Source: Flavobacterium aquiphilum | Lineage (GTDB): Bacteria > Bacteroidota > Bacteroidia > Flavobacteriales > Flavobacteriaceae | Assembly (NCBI RefSeq): GCF_027111335.1 | Contig: NZ_CP114288.1 | Location: 4,990,801 to 5,054,800, forward strand | Direction of reading: 5' to 3' | DNA length: 64,000 bases | In this document: positions 1-8,384 of the stretch, in pieces | Numbering within the stretch: position 1 is the first letter of the stretch | How the letters are laid out: each line of letters opens with the position of its first letter | The notes under the pieces: generated by a model | Seen by the model: the letters and a program-made list of their open reading frames with translations, nothing else | Database searches by the model: none | Told to the model about the DNA's origin: nothing | Position numbers and translations under genes: made by a program

Positions 1-51
1 TGCTTTTTTAGACCCAACCATTTCGACAATAGATTTCCCACAAAGTTTGTC

Positions 52-157
52 ATTCCCCTCTTTTGGAGGGGTGTCCGTAGGGCGGGGTGGCAAATAGCAC
101 AGTAAAAACACCCCGGCTTTCAGCCACCCCTCTTAAAAAGAGGGGAAAGCCAATATT
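52..157. repeat. Inverted pair of REP-like palindromic elements
   Basis: Two related units face each other. The first begins ttcccctcttttggaggggt and ends in ggcggggtgg. The second, read on the minus strand, begins ttcccctctttttaagaggg and ends in gccggggtg. Each has its own small hairpin, and about 20 bases separate them. The arrangement is like a REP doublet. Similar units occur inside polA and before thiC. No REP-associated tyrosine transposase is visible in the window. Confidence 0.7.
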
Positions 158-190
158 GCGCAAAAAGCTTAAAGAAACTTCATCATTCCC

Positions 191-884
191 AACTATAGTT
201 TTCAACAACAAATTCGTTTTTAAAAGGCAATTGTCTATTTTTACAGACTAATTTTTTTAATATGTCTGCTTAAAAACGACTTTTCCTTCTCGATGCTTAT
301 GCATTAATATTTCGTGGTTATTTCGCATTTATAAAAAACCCAAGAATCAATTCCAAATGAATGGATACCTCCGCAATCATGGGGTTTATGAATGCCCTGA
401 TGGATGTAATCAAAAGAGAGAAACCAGATCATTTGGCCGTAGCATTCGATAAAGGCGGAAGTACCTACCGCTATGAAATGTATCAGGAATACAAAGCAAA
501 CCGCGACGAAACTCCCGAAGCTATAAAAATTGCCGTTCCTTATATTCAGGAATTACTGAAAGCAATGCACATTCCCATTATCGAAGTTCCAGGCTATGAA
601 GCTGACGACTTGATTGGAACTTTGGCAAAACAGGCCGAAAAAGAAGATTTCAAAGTCTTTATGGTAACTCCCGATAAAGATTTTGCACAATTGGTTTCCG
701 AAAATATTTTCATGTACAAACCTGCCCGAATGGGTAATGACATCGAGATTTGGGGAATACCGGAAGTATTGGAAAAATTCGAAATTGAACACCCAGAGCA
801 GGTAATCGACTATTTAGGAATGATGGGTGATGCCGCCGATAACATCCCTGGATTACCAGGTGTTGGAGAAAAAACAGCCAAAAA
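191..884 (+). pseudogene. Duplicated, inactivated 5' fragment of polA
   Basis: This stretch matches 3631-4324, the leader and first third of the intact polA downstream, at a constant offset of 3440 bases. Its start codon is at 262. Codon 4 is TAA at 271 where the intact copy has CAA, and TGA at 358 replaces GGA. After 361 the frame stays open and encodes the 5'-nuclease domain up to GVGEKTAKK, then leaves homology at 885 and stops at 921. It has no 3'-5' exonuclease or polymerase domain. Similarity is mosaic: about 300 bases (roughly 324-633) differ only by the nonsense change, while both flanks carry many mostly synonymous changes. It is a dead fragment. An ATG at 361 could in principle give a 186-residue product, but there is no reason to expect one. 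Confidence 0.9.
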
Positions 885-1023
885 GACGTCCGCCGGGGAC
901 ATGAGCAGGGTAAGCGCATGAGTTGTTTTTTACCGCTAATTAAAGGTAAATAAAGAAAAAACTACGGTTGGATATATTTATGCAAACGAATAATACAGAA
1001 GCAAGTAATGCAGTTTCAATAAC

Positions 1024-1060
1024 GAGACTGTCTAAAAAGACAGCCTCTTCTTTTATTATA
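1024..1060. terminator. Hairpin with T-rich tail
   Basis: GAGACTGTCT and AGACAGCCTC form a 10-bp stem with one mismatch and a 4-base loop, followed by a T-rich run. It lies between the polA fragment and the recombinase remnant. It looks like a terminator, or the end of a lost element. Confidence 0.5.
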
Positions 1061-1339
1061 TAGAGCTTTTCAATTTTTCACTTCCGATATTGGGCAATAC
1101 CTAGATTTCTATTCTGATTCGTTTTAGAGAACTTATCTTTTAAGGAACCTTCAAGAAAAGGACGTATAGTTCCTTTGGAAACTAATTTGTTATTCTTGTT
1201 GCATTAGATAAACCTTAAAAAAAACAAACCCAATTATTTAAAGAAAAATATTTTCAATTTATTCTTGTTTTATAAATTATATTAAATCTCAAATCAAAAC
1301 TTTTAAATTTCAGAATCTTAAAATTTAATAAATCTCATA

Positions 1340-1571
1340 ATTCATGCAAATGAACCTCTTAAAAGAATTATTACTGATTTAGGGATTAAAAAAAGATTAT
1401 CTACTACTGTGCAAGACATTCATTTGTAACCGTTCTTAAATTTAACAATATATCAATAGATATTATCAAGGAAGCTTTAGGTTATAAAAAAATTAAATAC
1501 ACAATATCTTAATTTAAAGACACTTCCAAGCAACATCTTAGGAAAAATGATTGATGGTATTATTTTTTAGT
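1340..1571 (+). pseudogene. Degenerate tyrosine recombinase (C-terminal catalytic part)
   Basis: Translation in two successive frames gives pieces typical of the C-terminus of Bacteroidota phage-type integrases. The first is NEPLKRIITDLGIKKRLSTT, followed by a worn version of the RHSFAT box. After a frameshift near 1429 comes SIDIIKEALGYKKIKYT, the counterpart of the xxLGHxxxxTT motif. Stop codons interrupt it and no upstream domain is recognisable. It suggests that an integrating element once occupied this spot. Apart from this remnant and the hairpin at 1024, nothing is supported in 922-1735, which is very AT-rich. Confidence 0.6.
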
Positions 1572-1735
1572 AGGCATTATAACTTAGTTAAAGCTTTGGT
1601 ATTTAGTCAAAAACTAGTTATTTCGTTTAGCTGTCTGTAGAATTAATTTTACAAAAAAACATAAATAGTACTACGCGTTAGTTTTGATTAAAAATTAATC
1701 TTTGTTTCTTATTAATATATAAAATTTTTAAAAGA

Positions 1736-2329
1736 ATGAAAAAAATTATTTTATTTGTATTTGTGAGCTTGGTTTTTGCCAATGGATATTCACAGGAAAA
1801 AGGAAAATTCAGAGCAGGACTGGATTTTGGTTATGTGCCAGCAAACGGAGGTGGTGGAATGTTGATATCTCTCGAGCCAAAGTATAATATTGCTGATAAT
1901 ATGAATGTAGGATTGAGATTAGGTGTTGCTGGAGTAGTTCGTGATCTGACAACAACAAATGACACTGAGTTTAATGCAAAACTTGCAGGAATTGGTTCAT
2001 ATATTGGAACATATGATTATTATTTTCATAAATCTAGAAGTACTTTTGCTCCGTATGTTGGAGGAGGTGTTGGTTATTATACTTTGTCCAATGTAAAAGT
2101 TAGCGATTTTGATAATAATGAGAGTTTCAATCCTTCTGCATCAGGAGTATTTGGAGGATTAATCCGTGGTGGTTTTGAATGGGCTGGGTTCAGAATGGGT
2201 TTAGAATATAATTTTCTTCCAAAATCAGATATTGAAAACACAAATGGGATGAAGGTTGGAACCGCAAAAAATGCATATTTAGGGATACATGTTGGATTTT
2301 TTGTTGGTGGAGGAAAATGGGGTAGATAA
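1736..2329 (+). CDS. Outer-membrane beta-barrel protein
   Basis: A 197-residue protein with a clear signal peptide (MKKIILFVFVSLVFANGYSQ, cleavage after the SxQ-type end). The rest is rich in alternating hydrophobic, aromatic and glycine residues (GLDFGYVPANGGGG, YVGGGVGYYTL, GLEYNFLP), and the C-terminal segment GIHVGFFVGGGKWGR is typical of small outer-membrane barrels. A hairpin terminator follows. It lies between the recombinase remnant and the IS element, so it may be cargo of a lost mobile element or a local gene stranded there. Ligand and function cannot be told. Confidence 0.75.
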   Translation: MKKIILFVFVSLVFANGYSQEKGKFRAGLDFGYVPANGGGGMLISLEPKYNIADNMNVGLRLGVAGVVRDLTTTNDTEFNAKLAGIGSYIGTYDYYFHKSRSTFAPYVGGGVGYYTLSNVKVSDFDNNESFNPSASGVFGGLIRGGFEWAGFRMGLEYNFLPKSDIENTNGMKVGTAKNAYLGIHVGFFVGGGKWGR

Positions 2330-2356
2330 TAGTTTTTGTTCTGCAAATAAAACGAG

Positions 2357-2386
2357 GGAAGCTGTCCGAAAGGGTAGCTTTTTTTA
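2357..2386 (+). terminator. Terminator after beta-barrel gene
   Basis: AAGCT...AGCTT stem with an inner TCC-gaaa-GG hairpin, followed by seven T. It lies 28 bases after the stop codon at 2329. Confidence 0.6.
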
Positions 2387-2434
2387 TCCAACAAATTTCA
2401 GGAATTGATTTTGCGTTGGTTGATTATTCCGTTG

Positions 2435-3450
2435 TAACCTGAACTCGATTAATAAAATACTGCTAATTGGTTAGTTTTAACCGTTTCGTATTTCAAAGAA
2501 GGTTTTTTAGGCAGAAAATTATAAGCAATTATTCCGGCTATAAGATTTGACAAAAAGTTGGTAAATGAACGATGTCTAGAATGTTCAACTTGGCAAATAT
2601 TTTTAAGTTCATCGTTAACTGTTTCTATTATTGAGCGTTTACGGAGTAAGATTTTATCACTCATTTCCATCAAACTATTTTTCATATTATTGCGAATGCT
2701 TGTAATTAATTGAACTCCATCAACAAATAATAATTGGGAGAGTTTTTCGCTTATATATCCTTTATCACCAAATAGTTTTCCGAAAATAGCATTCAAAAAG
2801 CCCTCATTTTTCAGTGGCTCTCTATCATCTACGTTGGCTTGAGTTACAGCAAAGCTTAACAATTCTCCTTTGTCATTAATGATAATATGGAGCTTAAACC
2901 CATGAAACCAACCCATTGTAGATTTTCCGGTAGTGGCAATATCTTTAAAAACTTTATTTCTACTGATTCGTTTGTTTTTACAAACTCTTATTAGTGTTGA
3001 GTCTACAAATGAAATACCTGTACAATTGCCTAAACAACAGGTTTTGGCAAAAATTGTCATTGGCAAAAGAACACTTTGCATCAGTTCTAAAAAGCGATTA
3101 TAAGAAACTGTATTAGGAAATTCATTTTGCATATGCTTTTGGACATAAAAAATGTAATAATGCTTGAAACAACGAAAACCACTCAAATGAAAAAGTAAAT
3201 AAATTGTAATTACTTCTGATTTTGACATAATCGAAGGACGTTTGGAAGGTTTTCCTAGCAGAAAAGGCTGTGTGGTTTTCTCAAAATCTTTACAAAATTC
3301 ATCAACAATAGAAAAAATATCTGTAATTTTATCGAAACAAATCATAAGGTAGAGTTTAGTTAAATATTTAATTGTCAGAGATTTAAATATACTAAATTTT
3401 ACCTTTTTCTACAATATTTTCAGCCTAAATTATTAATCGAGTTCAGGTTA
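2435..3450 (-). mobile_element. IS982-family insertion sequence
   Basis: A 1016-base element with perfect 21-bp terminal inverted repeats. The left end is taacctgaactcgattaata plus a (2435-2455), and the right end is its exact reverse complement (3430-3450). One transposase gene fills it on the minus strand. No target duplication is evident in the flanks (ccgttg on the left, taaaca on the right), so the original target may have been rearranged. The right end abuts an open frame that encodes a gene tail. Confidence 0.92.
2449..3345 (-). CDS. IS982-family transposase
   Basis: A 298-residue DDE transposase that appears full length for the family. Candidate catalytic residues are the Asp in ISFVDSTLIRV, the Asp in LFGDKGYISE and the Glu in RSIIETVNDELKN, with the family's R-K/R-S-I-I-E pattern before the last. 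GWFHGFKLH, typical of IS982-like enzymes, is present. No frameshift or stop is visible, so the element could be active. The gene starts 84 bases inside the right inverted repeat. Confidence 0.93.
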   Translation of the reverse strand: MICFDKITDIFSIVDEFCKDFEKTTQPFLLGKPSKRPSIMSKSEVITIYLLFHLSGFRCFKHYYIFYVQKHMQNEFPNTVSYNRFLELMQSVLLPMTIFAKTCCLGNCTGISFVDSTLIRVCKNKRISRNKVFKDIATTGKSTMGWFHGFKLHIIINDKGELLSFAVTQANVDDREPLKNEGFLNAIFGKLFGDKGYISEKLSQLLFVDGVQLITSIRNNMKNSLMEMSDKILLRKRSIIETVNDELKNICQVEHSRHRSFTNFLSNLIAGIIAYNFLPKKPSLKYETVKTNQLAVFY

Positions 3451-3638
3451 TAAACAAATATTTAAATGGAACATATAACGATGTTGGCGGTTCTGTTGCA
3501 ATAGCTTCAGTTAACGAAAGTGAACTGGAAGAAATTTGGGAAGAGCGTAAGCCAATCGAAGGTTTTAAATTTGATGTAGAATCCAGACCTGTCAGGTTTT
3601 TAAAACCTGACAGGTCTAAACAAACATCACAACTATAA
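3450..3638 (+). pseudogene. C-terminal tail of an unidentified gene cut by the IS element
   Basis: Directly after the right IS end an open frame of 62 codons reads INKYLNGTYNDVGGSVAIAS, then a charged stretch ending EERKPIEGFKFDVES. It looks like real protein, rich in charged residues with no low complexity. The last 20 or so residues are encoded by a palindromic repeat and its flank (SRPVRFLKPDRSKQ), so the repeat rewrote the C-terminus. No start codon belongs to it, and its 5' part is not elsewhere in the window. I do not recognise the family. It ends 63 bases before polA. Confidence 0.55.
3585..3617. repeat. Perfect 33-bp palindrome inside a coding tail
   Basis: AGACCTGTCAGGTTTT, one T, then AAAACCTGACAGGTCT: two perfect 16-base arms. 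It belongs to a palindrome type I associate with Flavobacterium intergenic regions. Here it is read through by the preceding open frame. Confidence 0.85.
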
Positions 3639-3701
3639 TTTTCAACAACAAATTCGTTTTTAAAACGCAATTGTCTATTTTTACAGACTAATTTTTTCAA
3701 T

Positions 3702-6581
3702 ATGTCTGCTCAAAAACGACTTTTTCTACTCGACGCCTACGCGCTTATCTTTCGTGGTTATTTTGCATTTATAAAAAACCCAAGAATCAATTCCAAAGGA
3801 ATGGATACCTCCGCAATCATGGGGTTTATGAATGCCCTGATGGATGTAATCAAAAGAGAGAAACCAGATCATTTGGCCGTAGCATTCGATAAAGGCGGAA
3901 GTACCTACCGCTATGAAATGTATCAGGAATACAAAGCAAACCGCGACGAAACTCCCGAAGCTATAAAAATTGCCGTTCCTTATATTCAGGAATTACTGAA
4001 AGCAATGCACATTCCCATTATCGAAGTTCCAGGCTATGAAGCTGACGACTTGATTGGAACTTTGGCAAAACAAGCCGAAAAAGAAGATTTCAAAGTCTTT
4101 ATGGTAACTCCCGATAAAGATTTTGCGCAATTGGTTTCCGAAAACATTTTCATGTACAAACCCGCCCGAATGGGGAATGACATCGAAATATGGGGAATTC
4201 CGGAAGTTTTGGAAAAATTCGAAATTGAGCGTCCTGAGCAGGTAATCGACTATTTGGGAATGATGGGTGATGCCGCCGATAACATCCCGGGATTACCAGG
4301 TGTTGGAGAAAAAACAGCCAAAAAATTACTCAAAGAGTTCGGCTCGATGGAAAACCTTTTGGCCAATACTGACAAACTGAAAGGCGCCATCAAAGAAAAA
4401 ATCGAAGCTAATGCCGACAAAGGTATTTTGTCCAAAAAATTGGCCGCGATTTTACTTGACTGTCCGGTTCAATTTCATGCAGGCGATTACGAATTGTCCA
4501 AACCAGATGTTGAAAAAACAGACGAATTATTCCAGGAATTGGAATTCCGTCAAATGAAAACGCAGTTTGACAAATTTTTCGGTACAGGAAAAGAATACGA
4601 CGAAATCGACACAAACGGAATCCTCACCCCAACCCTCTCCAAAGGAGAGGGAGACGAAACTCCTAAAAAAGCTTCAGCCAAAAAAACCAATGAAGACCAA
4701 TTCGATTTATTTGGATTTTATGATCAATCCGAATCGGCTCCTTCCCCTTCAGGGAAGGTTGGGATGGGGTCTTTGGAAAATACCGAACATTTTTACCAAA
4801 GTATTCAAGGCGATTTCGCTGTGAAATTACTTTTACAGAATTTAATGAATCAGACTTCCGTATGTTTTGACACCGAAACTACAGGAATTGACGCCCTTAA
4901 CGCCGAACTTGTTGGAATGTCTTTTTCGTACGAAAAAGGAAAAGCATTTTACGTTCCATTTCCTGAAAACCAAGAAGAAGCTCAAACTTTGGTTGACAAA
5001 TTCAAACCTTTCTTCGAAAATGAAAACATCGAAAAAATTGGTCAAAACATAAAATACGATTTAAAAATTCTTTCAAATTATGGTGTCCAAATCAAAGGAA
5101 AGCTTTTCGATACGATGATTGCTCACTATTTGATCAATCCTGATATGCGTCATAATATGGATGTTTTGTCAGAAACCTATTTGAAATATTCACCTAAATC
5201 AATTGAAGATTTAATTGGTAAAAAAGGGAAAGGCCAAAAATCGATGCGTGAAGTAGCCCTTGAAGATATAAAAGAATACGCCGCTGAAGATGCTGATATT
5301 ACCTATCAATTGAAGCAAAATTTTAGCCCGATTCTCGACAAAGCCGAAACTAAAAAACTATTTGACGAAATCGAAATTCCGTTAATTCCTGTTTTGGCCG
5401 CAATGGAATTGGAAGGGATCAATCTTAACGTTCAATTTCTACAAGCAATGTCAGTTGAAATGGCTGCCGAAAGCAATGCTTTGGAACAAAAAATCTACGA
5501 AACTGCCGGAGAGAAATTCAATTTGGCTTCGCCAAAACAACTCGGAGATATTTTATTCGAAAAATTGAAAATCGGCGGAGCCAAACAAAAGAAAACCAAA
5601 ACCGGTCAATATGCCACAGGCGAGGAGGTTTTATCGTATTTAGCCAATGACAACGAAATTGTCCGCGACATTCTTGAATGGCGTCAAATGGTGAAATTGC
5701 AAAGCACTTATATTGATGCATTGCCTACACAAGTTGACTCCAAAACAGGCCGTGTCCACACCGATTACATGCAAACAGTTGCAGCAACAGGACGTTTAAG
5801 CTCCAACAACCCAAACTTGCAAAACATCCCGATCCGTACTGAAAGAGGCCGATTGATTCGAAAAGCTTTTATTGCCAGAGATGAAAATTACACATTGGTT
5901 TCTGCCGATTATTCGCAGATAGAATTACGTATTATTGCCGCTTTATCAGGAGAAGAAAACATGATTAAAGCCTTCCAAAACAAAGAAGACATTCACCGAA
6001 GTACAGCCGCAAAAGTTTTTCATGTTCCATTGGAAGAAGTTACAAAAGAACAGCGTAGCAACGCTAAAACGGTGAACTTTGGAATTATATATGGTGTTTC
6101 AGCCTTTGGATTGAGCAACCAAACCTCGCTTTCACGAAAAGAAAGTGCTGAATTAATCGATGCCTATTATGCAACTTACCCGAAACTGAAATCATATATG
6201 TCCAACCAAGTTGATTTCGCACGAAAACATGGCTATGTACAAACCATATCAGGTCGTCGCCGCTATTTGAAAGATATCAATTCGGCAAACGCTGTTGTTC
6301 GTGGCGCTGCAGAAAGAAACGCCGTGAATGCGCCAATTCAGGGAAGTGCCGCCGATATCATCAAGATTGCAATGATCAACATCCACAAAAAACTGACCTC
6401 CGAAAATTGGAAAAGCAAAATGTTATTGCAGGTACATGATGAGCTTGTGTTCGATGTCCACAATTCGGAACTCGAAAAAATCCAACCTATGATTAAACAC
6501 GAAATGGAAAATGCTTTTAAAATGGATGTTCCATTGGATGTTGAAATTGGAGCCGGAAAAGATTGGCTGGAAGCACATTGA
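3702..6581 (+). CDS. polA: DNA polymerase I
   Basis: A 959-residue protein for repair and Okazaki fragment processing. It has an N-terminal 5'-nuclease domain (about 1-290, FLLDAYALIFRGYFAF). A 3'-5' exonuclease domain has an intact motif I (DTETTG near 389), GQNIKYD and YAAEDADITYQL, so proofreading is likely retained. The polymerase domain has motif A DYSQIELRI near 736, motif B with KTVNFGIIYGVSAFGLS, and motif C VHDELVF near 911. The linker between the 5'-nuclease and exonuclease domains contains two in-frame REP-like repeats (residues about 307-317 and 346-356). The first third is duplicated as a dead copy at 191-884. The start matches the family start. Confidence 0.98.
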   Translation: MSAQKRLFLLDAYALIFRGYFAFIKNPRINSKGMDTSAIMGFMNALMDVIKREKPDHLAVAFDKGGSTYRYEMYQEYKANRDETPEAIKIAVPYIQELLKAMHIPIIEVPGYEADDLIGTLAKQAEKEDFKVFMVTPDKDFAQLVSENIFMYKPARMGNDIEIWGIPEVLEKFEIERPEQVIDYLGMMGDAADNIPGLPGVGEKTAKKLLKEFGSMENLLANTDKLKGAIKEKIEANADKGILSKKLAAILLDCPVQFHAGDYELSKPDVEKTDELFQELEFRQMKTQFDKFFGTGKEYDEIDTNGILTPTLSKGEGDETPKKASAKKTNEDQFDLFGFYDQSESAPSPSGKVGMGSLENTEHFYQSIQGDFAVKLLLQNLMNQTSVCFDTETTGIDALNAELVGMSFSYEKGKAFYVPFPENQEEAQTLVDKFKPFFENENIEKIGQNIKYDLKILSNYGVQIKGKLFDTMIAHYLINPDMRHNMDVLSETYLKYSPKSIEDLIGKKGKGQKSMREVALEDIKEYAAEDADITYQLKQNFSPILDKAETKKLFDEIEIPLIPVLAAMELEGINLNVQFLQAMSVEMAAESNALEQKIYETAGEKFNLASPKQLGDILFEKLKIGGAKQKKTKTGQYATGEEVLSYLANDNEIVRDILEWRQMVKLQSTYIDALPTQVDSKTGRVHTDYMQTVAATGRLSSNNPNLQNIPIRTERGRLIRKAFIARDENYTLVSADYSQIELRIIAALSGEENMIKAFQNKEDIHRSTAAKVFHVPLEEVTKEQRSNAKTVNFGIIYGVSAFGLSNQTSLSRKESAELIDAYYATYPKLKSYMSNQVDFARKHGYVQTISGRRRYLKDINSANAVVRGAAERNAVNAPIQGSAADIIKIAMINIHKKLTSENWKSKMLLQVHDELVFDVHNSELEKIQPMIKHEMENAFKMDVPLDVEIGAGKDWLEAH
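4622..4653 (+). repeat. REP-like element inside polA (first)
   Basis: The sequence cctcaccccaaccctctcca and the following aaggagagggaga match, with few changes, the reverse complement of the repeat at 17426-17458. It is translated as LTPTLSKGEG in the interdomain linker of DNA polymerase I. Confidence 0.85.
4740..4769 (-). repeat. REP-like element inside polA (second, inverted)
   Basis: The sequence ccttccccttcagggaaggt, then tgggatgggg, is a related unit in opposite orientation to the one at 4622. The two bracket about 86 bases of linker. It is read in frame as PSPSGKVGMG. Confidence 0.75.
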
Positions 6582-6659
6582 TTTTAACCAAAAACACTTC
6601 GTATTAAAGCAATAGTTTACAAAAAAAAGCATATTCCAAAAATTCCTAATCATTGCTTT

Positions 6660-6749
6660 TTAGCCCCGACAGAAGGGATAAACCTTGTGAGCCTCGTTTT
6701 CTACGAGACTCACAAGTTTAGGAATGATGGCGGGATGGATGTTGGCTAA
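6660..6749 (+). ncRNA. Structured RNA-like intergenic element (Flavo-1-like, tentative)
   Basis: The element starts tagccccgacagaaggg, then a strong hairpin CTTGTGAGcCTCG/CGAGaCTCACAAG, then tggcgggatggatgttggcta. The layout (TAGCCC-GA-AGAAG start, variable hairpin, G-CGGGAT-type end) is shared with 29204-29346. I recall similar repeats across Flavobacterium and suspect the Flavo-1 RNA family, but the assignment was not tested. It fills the gap after polA. Confidence 0.45.
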
Positions 6750-6799
6750 AAGTGCCACATCATTCGCTCCAAATTCCTTTTTTCTTGGCTTTTATTTGC

Positions 6800-7645
6800 C
6801 TATTCAGTAACAAAACCAGAAGGCAATGTCAGTAATTTGTATTGAATGGTTTTAGCGAGTCGGTAATCACCTTGGGCATTGGGATGCAATCTATCTGTTT
6901 CTTTGTCATGAAAGTATTGCGCCTGTGAATCAGCCAATGGAAACAGACCACTTGTTGAATAAAGATCAATTAAGGGAACCGCCCAATAAGAAGCCGCTTG
7001 TTTCAAAACATCTACATAGGAATCAATATACAATCCTTGCCCGTTAGCGTAATTTTCGTCTGGCTGCACATTCTTTTCGTTAAATTTTGCATAACCCCGG
7101 TGAATAGGTGTCATAATAACAATTTGTTGTTGTGGGTAATTGTTCTTTAGATACGACATAGCTTTGTTAATTCTTCCACAAAAGGTTGAATCATTAAGGT
7201 TTGGGGTTCGGTATTTGCGAGTTACTTCTTTTCCGTTAGAATTCGTTTGTTTTGTTGTTTCACTGAAAAATTCACCCAACGGAATATCATGGTTATAATC
7301 ATTTGTACCTGCAAAAATGAGTATCGCATCAATATTTGCCCCTTTTTCATCATGTAACTTCACGGATTGTTTGTAAATGTCATTCCATTGATTTCCGCTG
7401 ACACCAAACACAGAAGGCTCTATCCCCAGCAATTCGTTTAAATACTCCCAATAAACACATGTAGTACCGACACGGCGTTTGTCTGTCATCGAATCTCCTA
7501 GAAATGCCACCCGTTTTCCTTGCCATTGTGAATTTGGTGTTTTTTCAAGGTTTGTTAATTTTACTTTTGGAACTGCTTCTTGTGCAAAACCAGTAAAACT
7601 AACTATCGATAAAAGGATATAAGCACTTAAAATTATATTTTTCAT
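6800..7645 (-). CDS. Secreted SGNH/GDSL-type hydrolase
   Basis: A 281-residue protein with a signal peptide ending SFTGFAQ. SGNH blocks are clear: FLGDSMTD with the nucleophile Ser near 52, Gly/Asn block GVSGNQW, FAGTNDYNH carrying the catalytic-site Asn, and DRLHPNAQGDY carrying the Asp-His pair near the C-terminus. Such enzymes deacylate lipids or carbohydrates (acetyl esterase, thioesterase). The substrate cannot be read from the sequence. It acts in the periplasm or outside. It is monocistronic and convergent with polA. Confidence 0.9.
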   Translation of the reverse strand: MKNIILSAYILLSIVSFTGFAQEAVPKVKLTNLEKTPNSQWQGKRVAFLGDSMTDKRRVGTTCVYWEYLNELLGIEPSVFGVSGNQWNDIYKQSVKLHDEKGANIDAILIFAGTNDYNHDIPLGEFFSETTKQTNSNGKEVTRKYRTPNLNDSTFCGRINKAMSYLKNNYPQQQIVIMTPIHRGYAKFNEKNVQPDENYANGQGLYIDSYVDVLKQAASYWAVPLIDLYSTSGLFPLADSQAQYFHDKETDRLHPNAQGDYRLAKTIQYKLLTLPSGFVTE

Positions 7646-7884
7646 ATTTAAATTTCTGTTTCTGTTGTTATGTTCTTCACAGTATCATTTTCAAATATAG
7701 AAAATAATAAACACTACGCATTCTAAATTCTTTATGCTTTTATTGTTTATGCAATATACTTCACCATGTGAGATACAAACATTTAAAAACTGAACACGAG
7801 TTTTTATTATAAAAAATCAAAAACTAATTTATTAACTTTAGTACTTTAATTCTTAAACTTTTGTATCAACCAAAAAATCTAATT

Positions 7885-8304
7885 ATGAAAAAAATTATTA
7901 AAACCATTATTCTATTTTTTGTATTTTTTATTGGAGCAGGCACCTATGCTGTCAATGCTCAAAACCCACCTGCGCATGCAAAAGCACATGGAGTGAAGAA
8001 AAAATACCGATATTATCCGGAAGCCAATGTATATTTTGACCCTGTTGTCAAAAGATATACTTATTTCAGCGGAGGTAAGTGGACAACAACCATAAATTTA
8101 CCAACCAGCATACGATTGGTTGGAAGCTATAATGATTTTGATTTTGAAGGAGACAATCCTTGGAAAGACAATTCAATGCACAAAGAAAAATACAAAGTAG
8201 CCAAACCTGTTAATCATGGCGACGTAAAACACGTTGAAAAAGCTCTTGATATAAAGTCAAACAATGGAAACGGGAATGGAAATGGGAAAAAGAACAAAAA
8301 ATAG
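7885..8304 (+). CDS. Small secreted protein of unknown function
   Basis: The start at 7885 (MKKIIKTIILFFVFFIGAGT) gives 139 residues with a good signal peptide ending VNAQ. A longer frame from TTG at 7861 would add 8 residues before the signal and is unlikely. The mature part is basic and His/Tyr-rich (KKKYRYYPEANVYFDPVVKR, GGKWTTTINLP) and ends in an Asn-Gly-Lys run (NGNGNGNGKKNKK). The YYPEANVYFDPVVKRYTYFSGGKW part resembles short secreted Flavobacteria proteins with aromatic repeats. No function is known to me. Confidence 0.75.
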   Translation: MKKIIKTIILFFVFFIGAGTYAVNAQNPPAHAKAHGVKKKYRYYPEANVYFDPVVKRYTYFSGGKWTTTINLPTSIRLVGSYNDFDFEGDNPWKDNSMHKEKYKVAKPVNHGDVKHVEKALDIKSNNGNGNGNGKKNKK

Positions 8305-8336
8305 TCTTTAGAAAACCATTCACTTTTAAACATAAA

Positions 8337-8368
8337 AAAAGGCAATCAGAATTTATCGATTGCCTTTT
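8337..8368. terminator. Bidirectional terminator
   Basis: AAAAGGCAATC (8337-8347) pairs with GATTGCCTTTT (8358-8368) around a 10-base loop, with A and T runs on both sides. It serves the convergent genes ending at 8304 and 8385. Confidence 0.85.
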
Positions 8369-8384
8369 CCTCTCCTATATATTA

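Noticed and set aside
361..921. Open frame of 186 residues that could be taken as a separate nuclease gene
   Set aside because: It is the tail of the polA duplicate after two nonsense codons, truncated within the 5'-nuclease domain, and its end runs into unrelated DNA.
3443..3700. Minus-strand frame opposite the gene tail before polA
   Set aside because: It is mostly the reverse reading of a palindrome and of the polA leader; the plus-strand frame reads as better protein.
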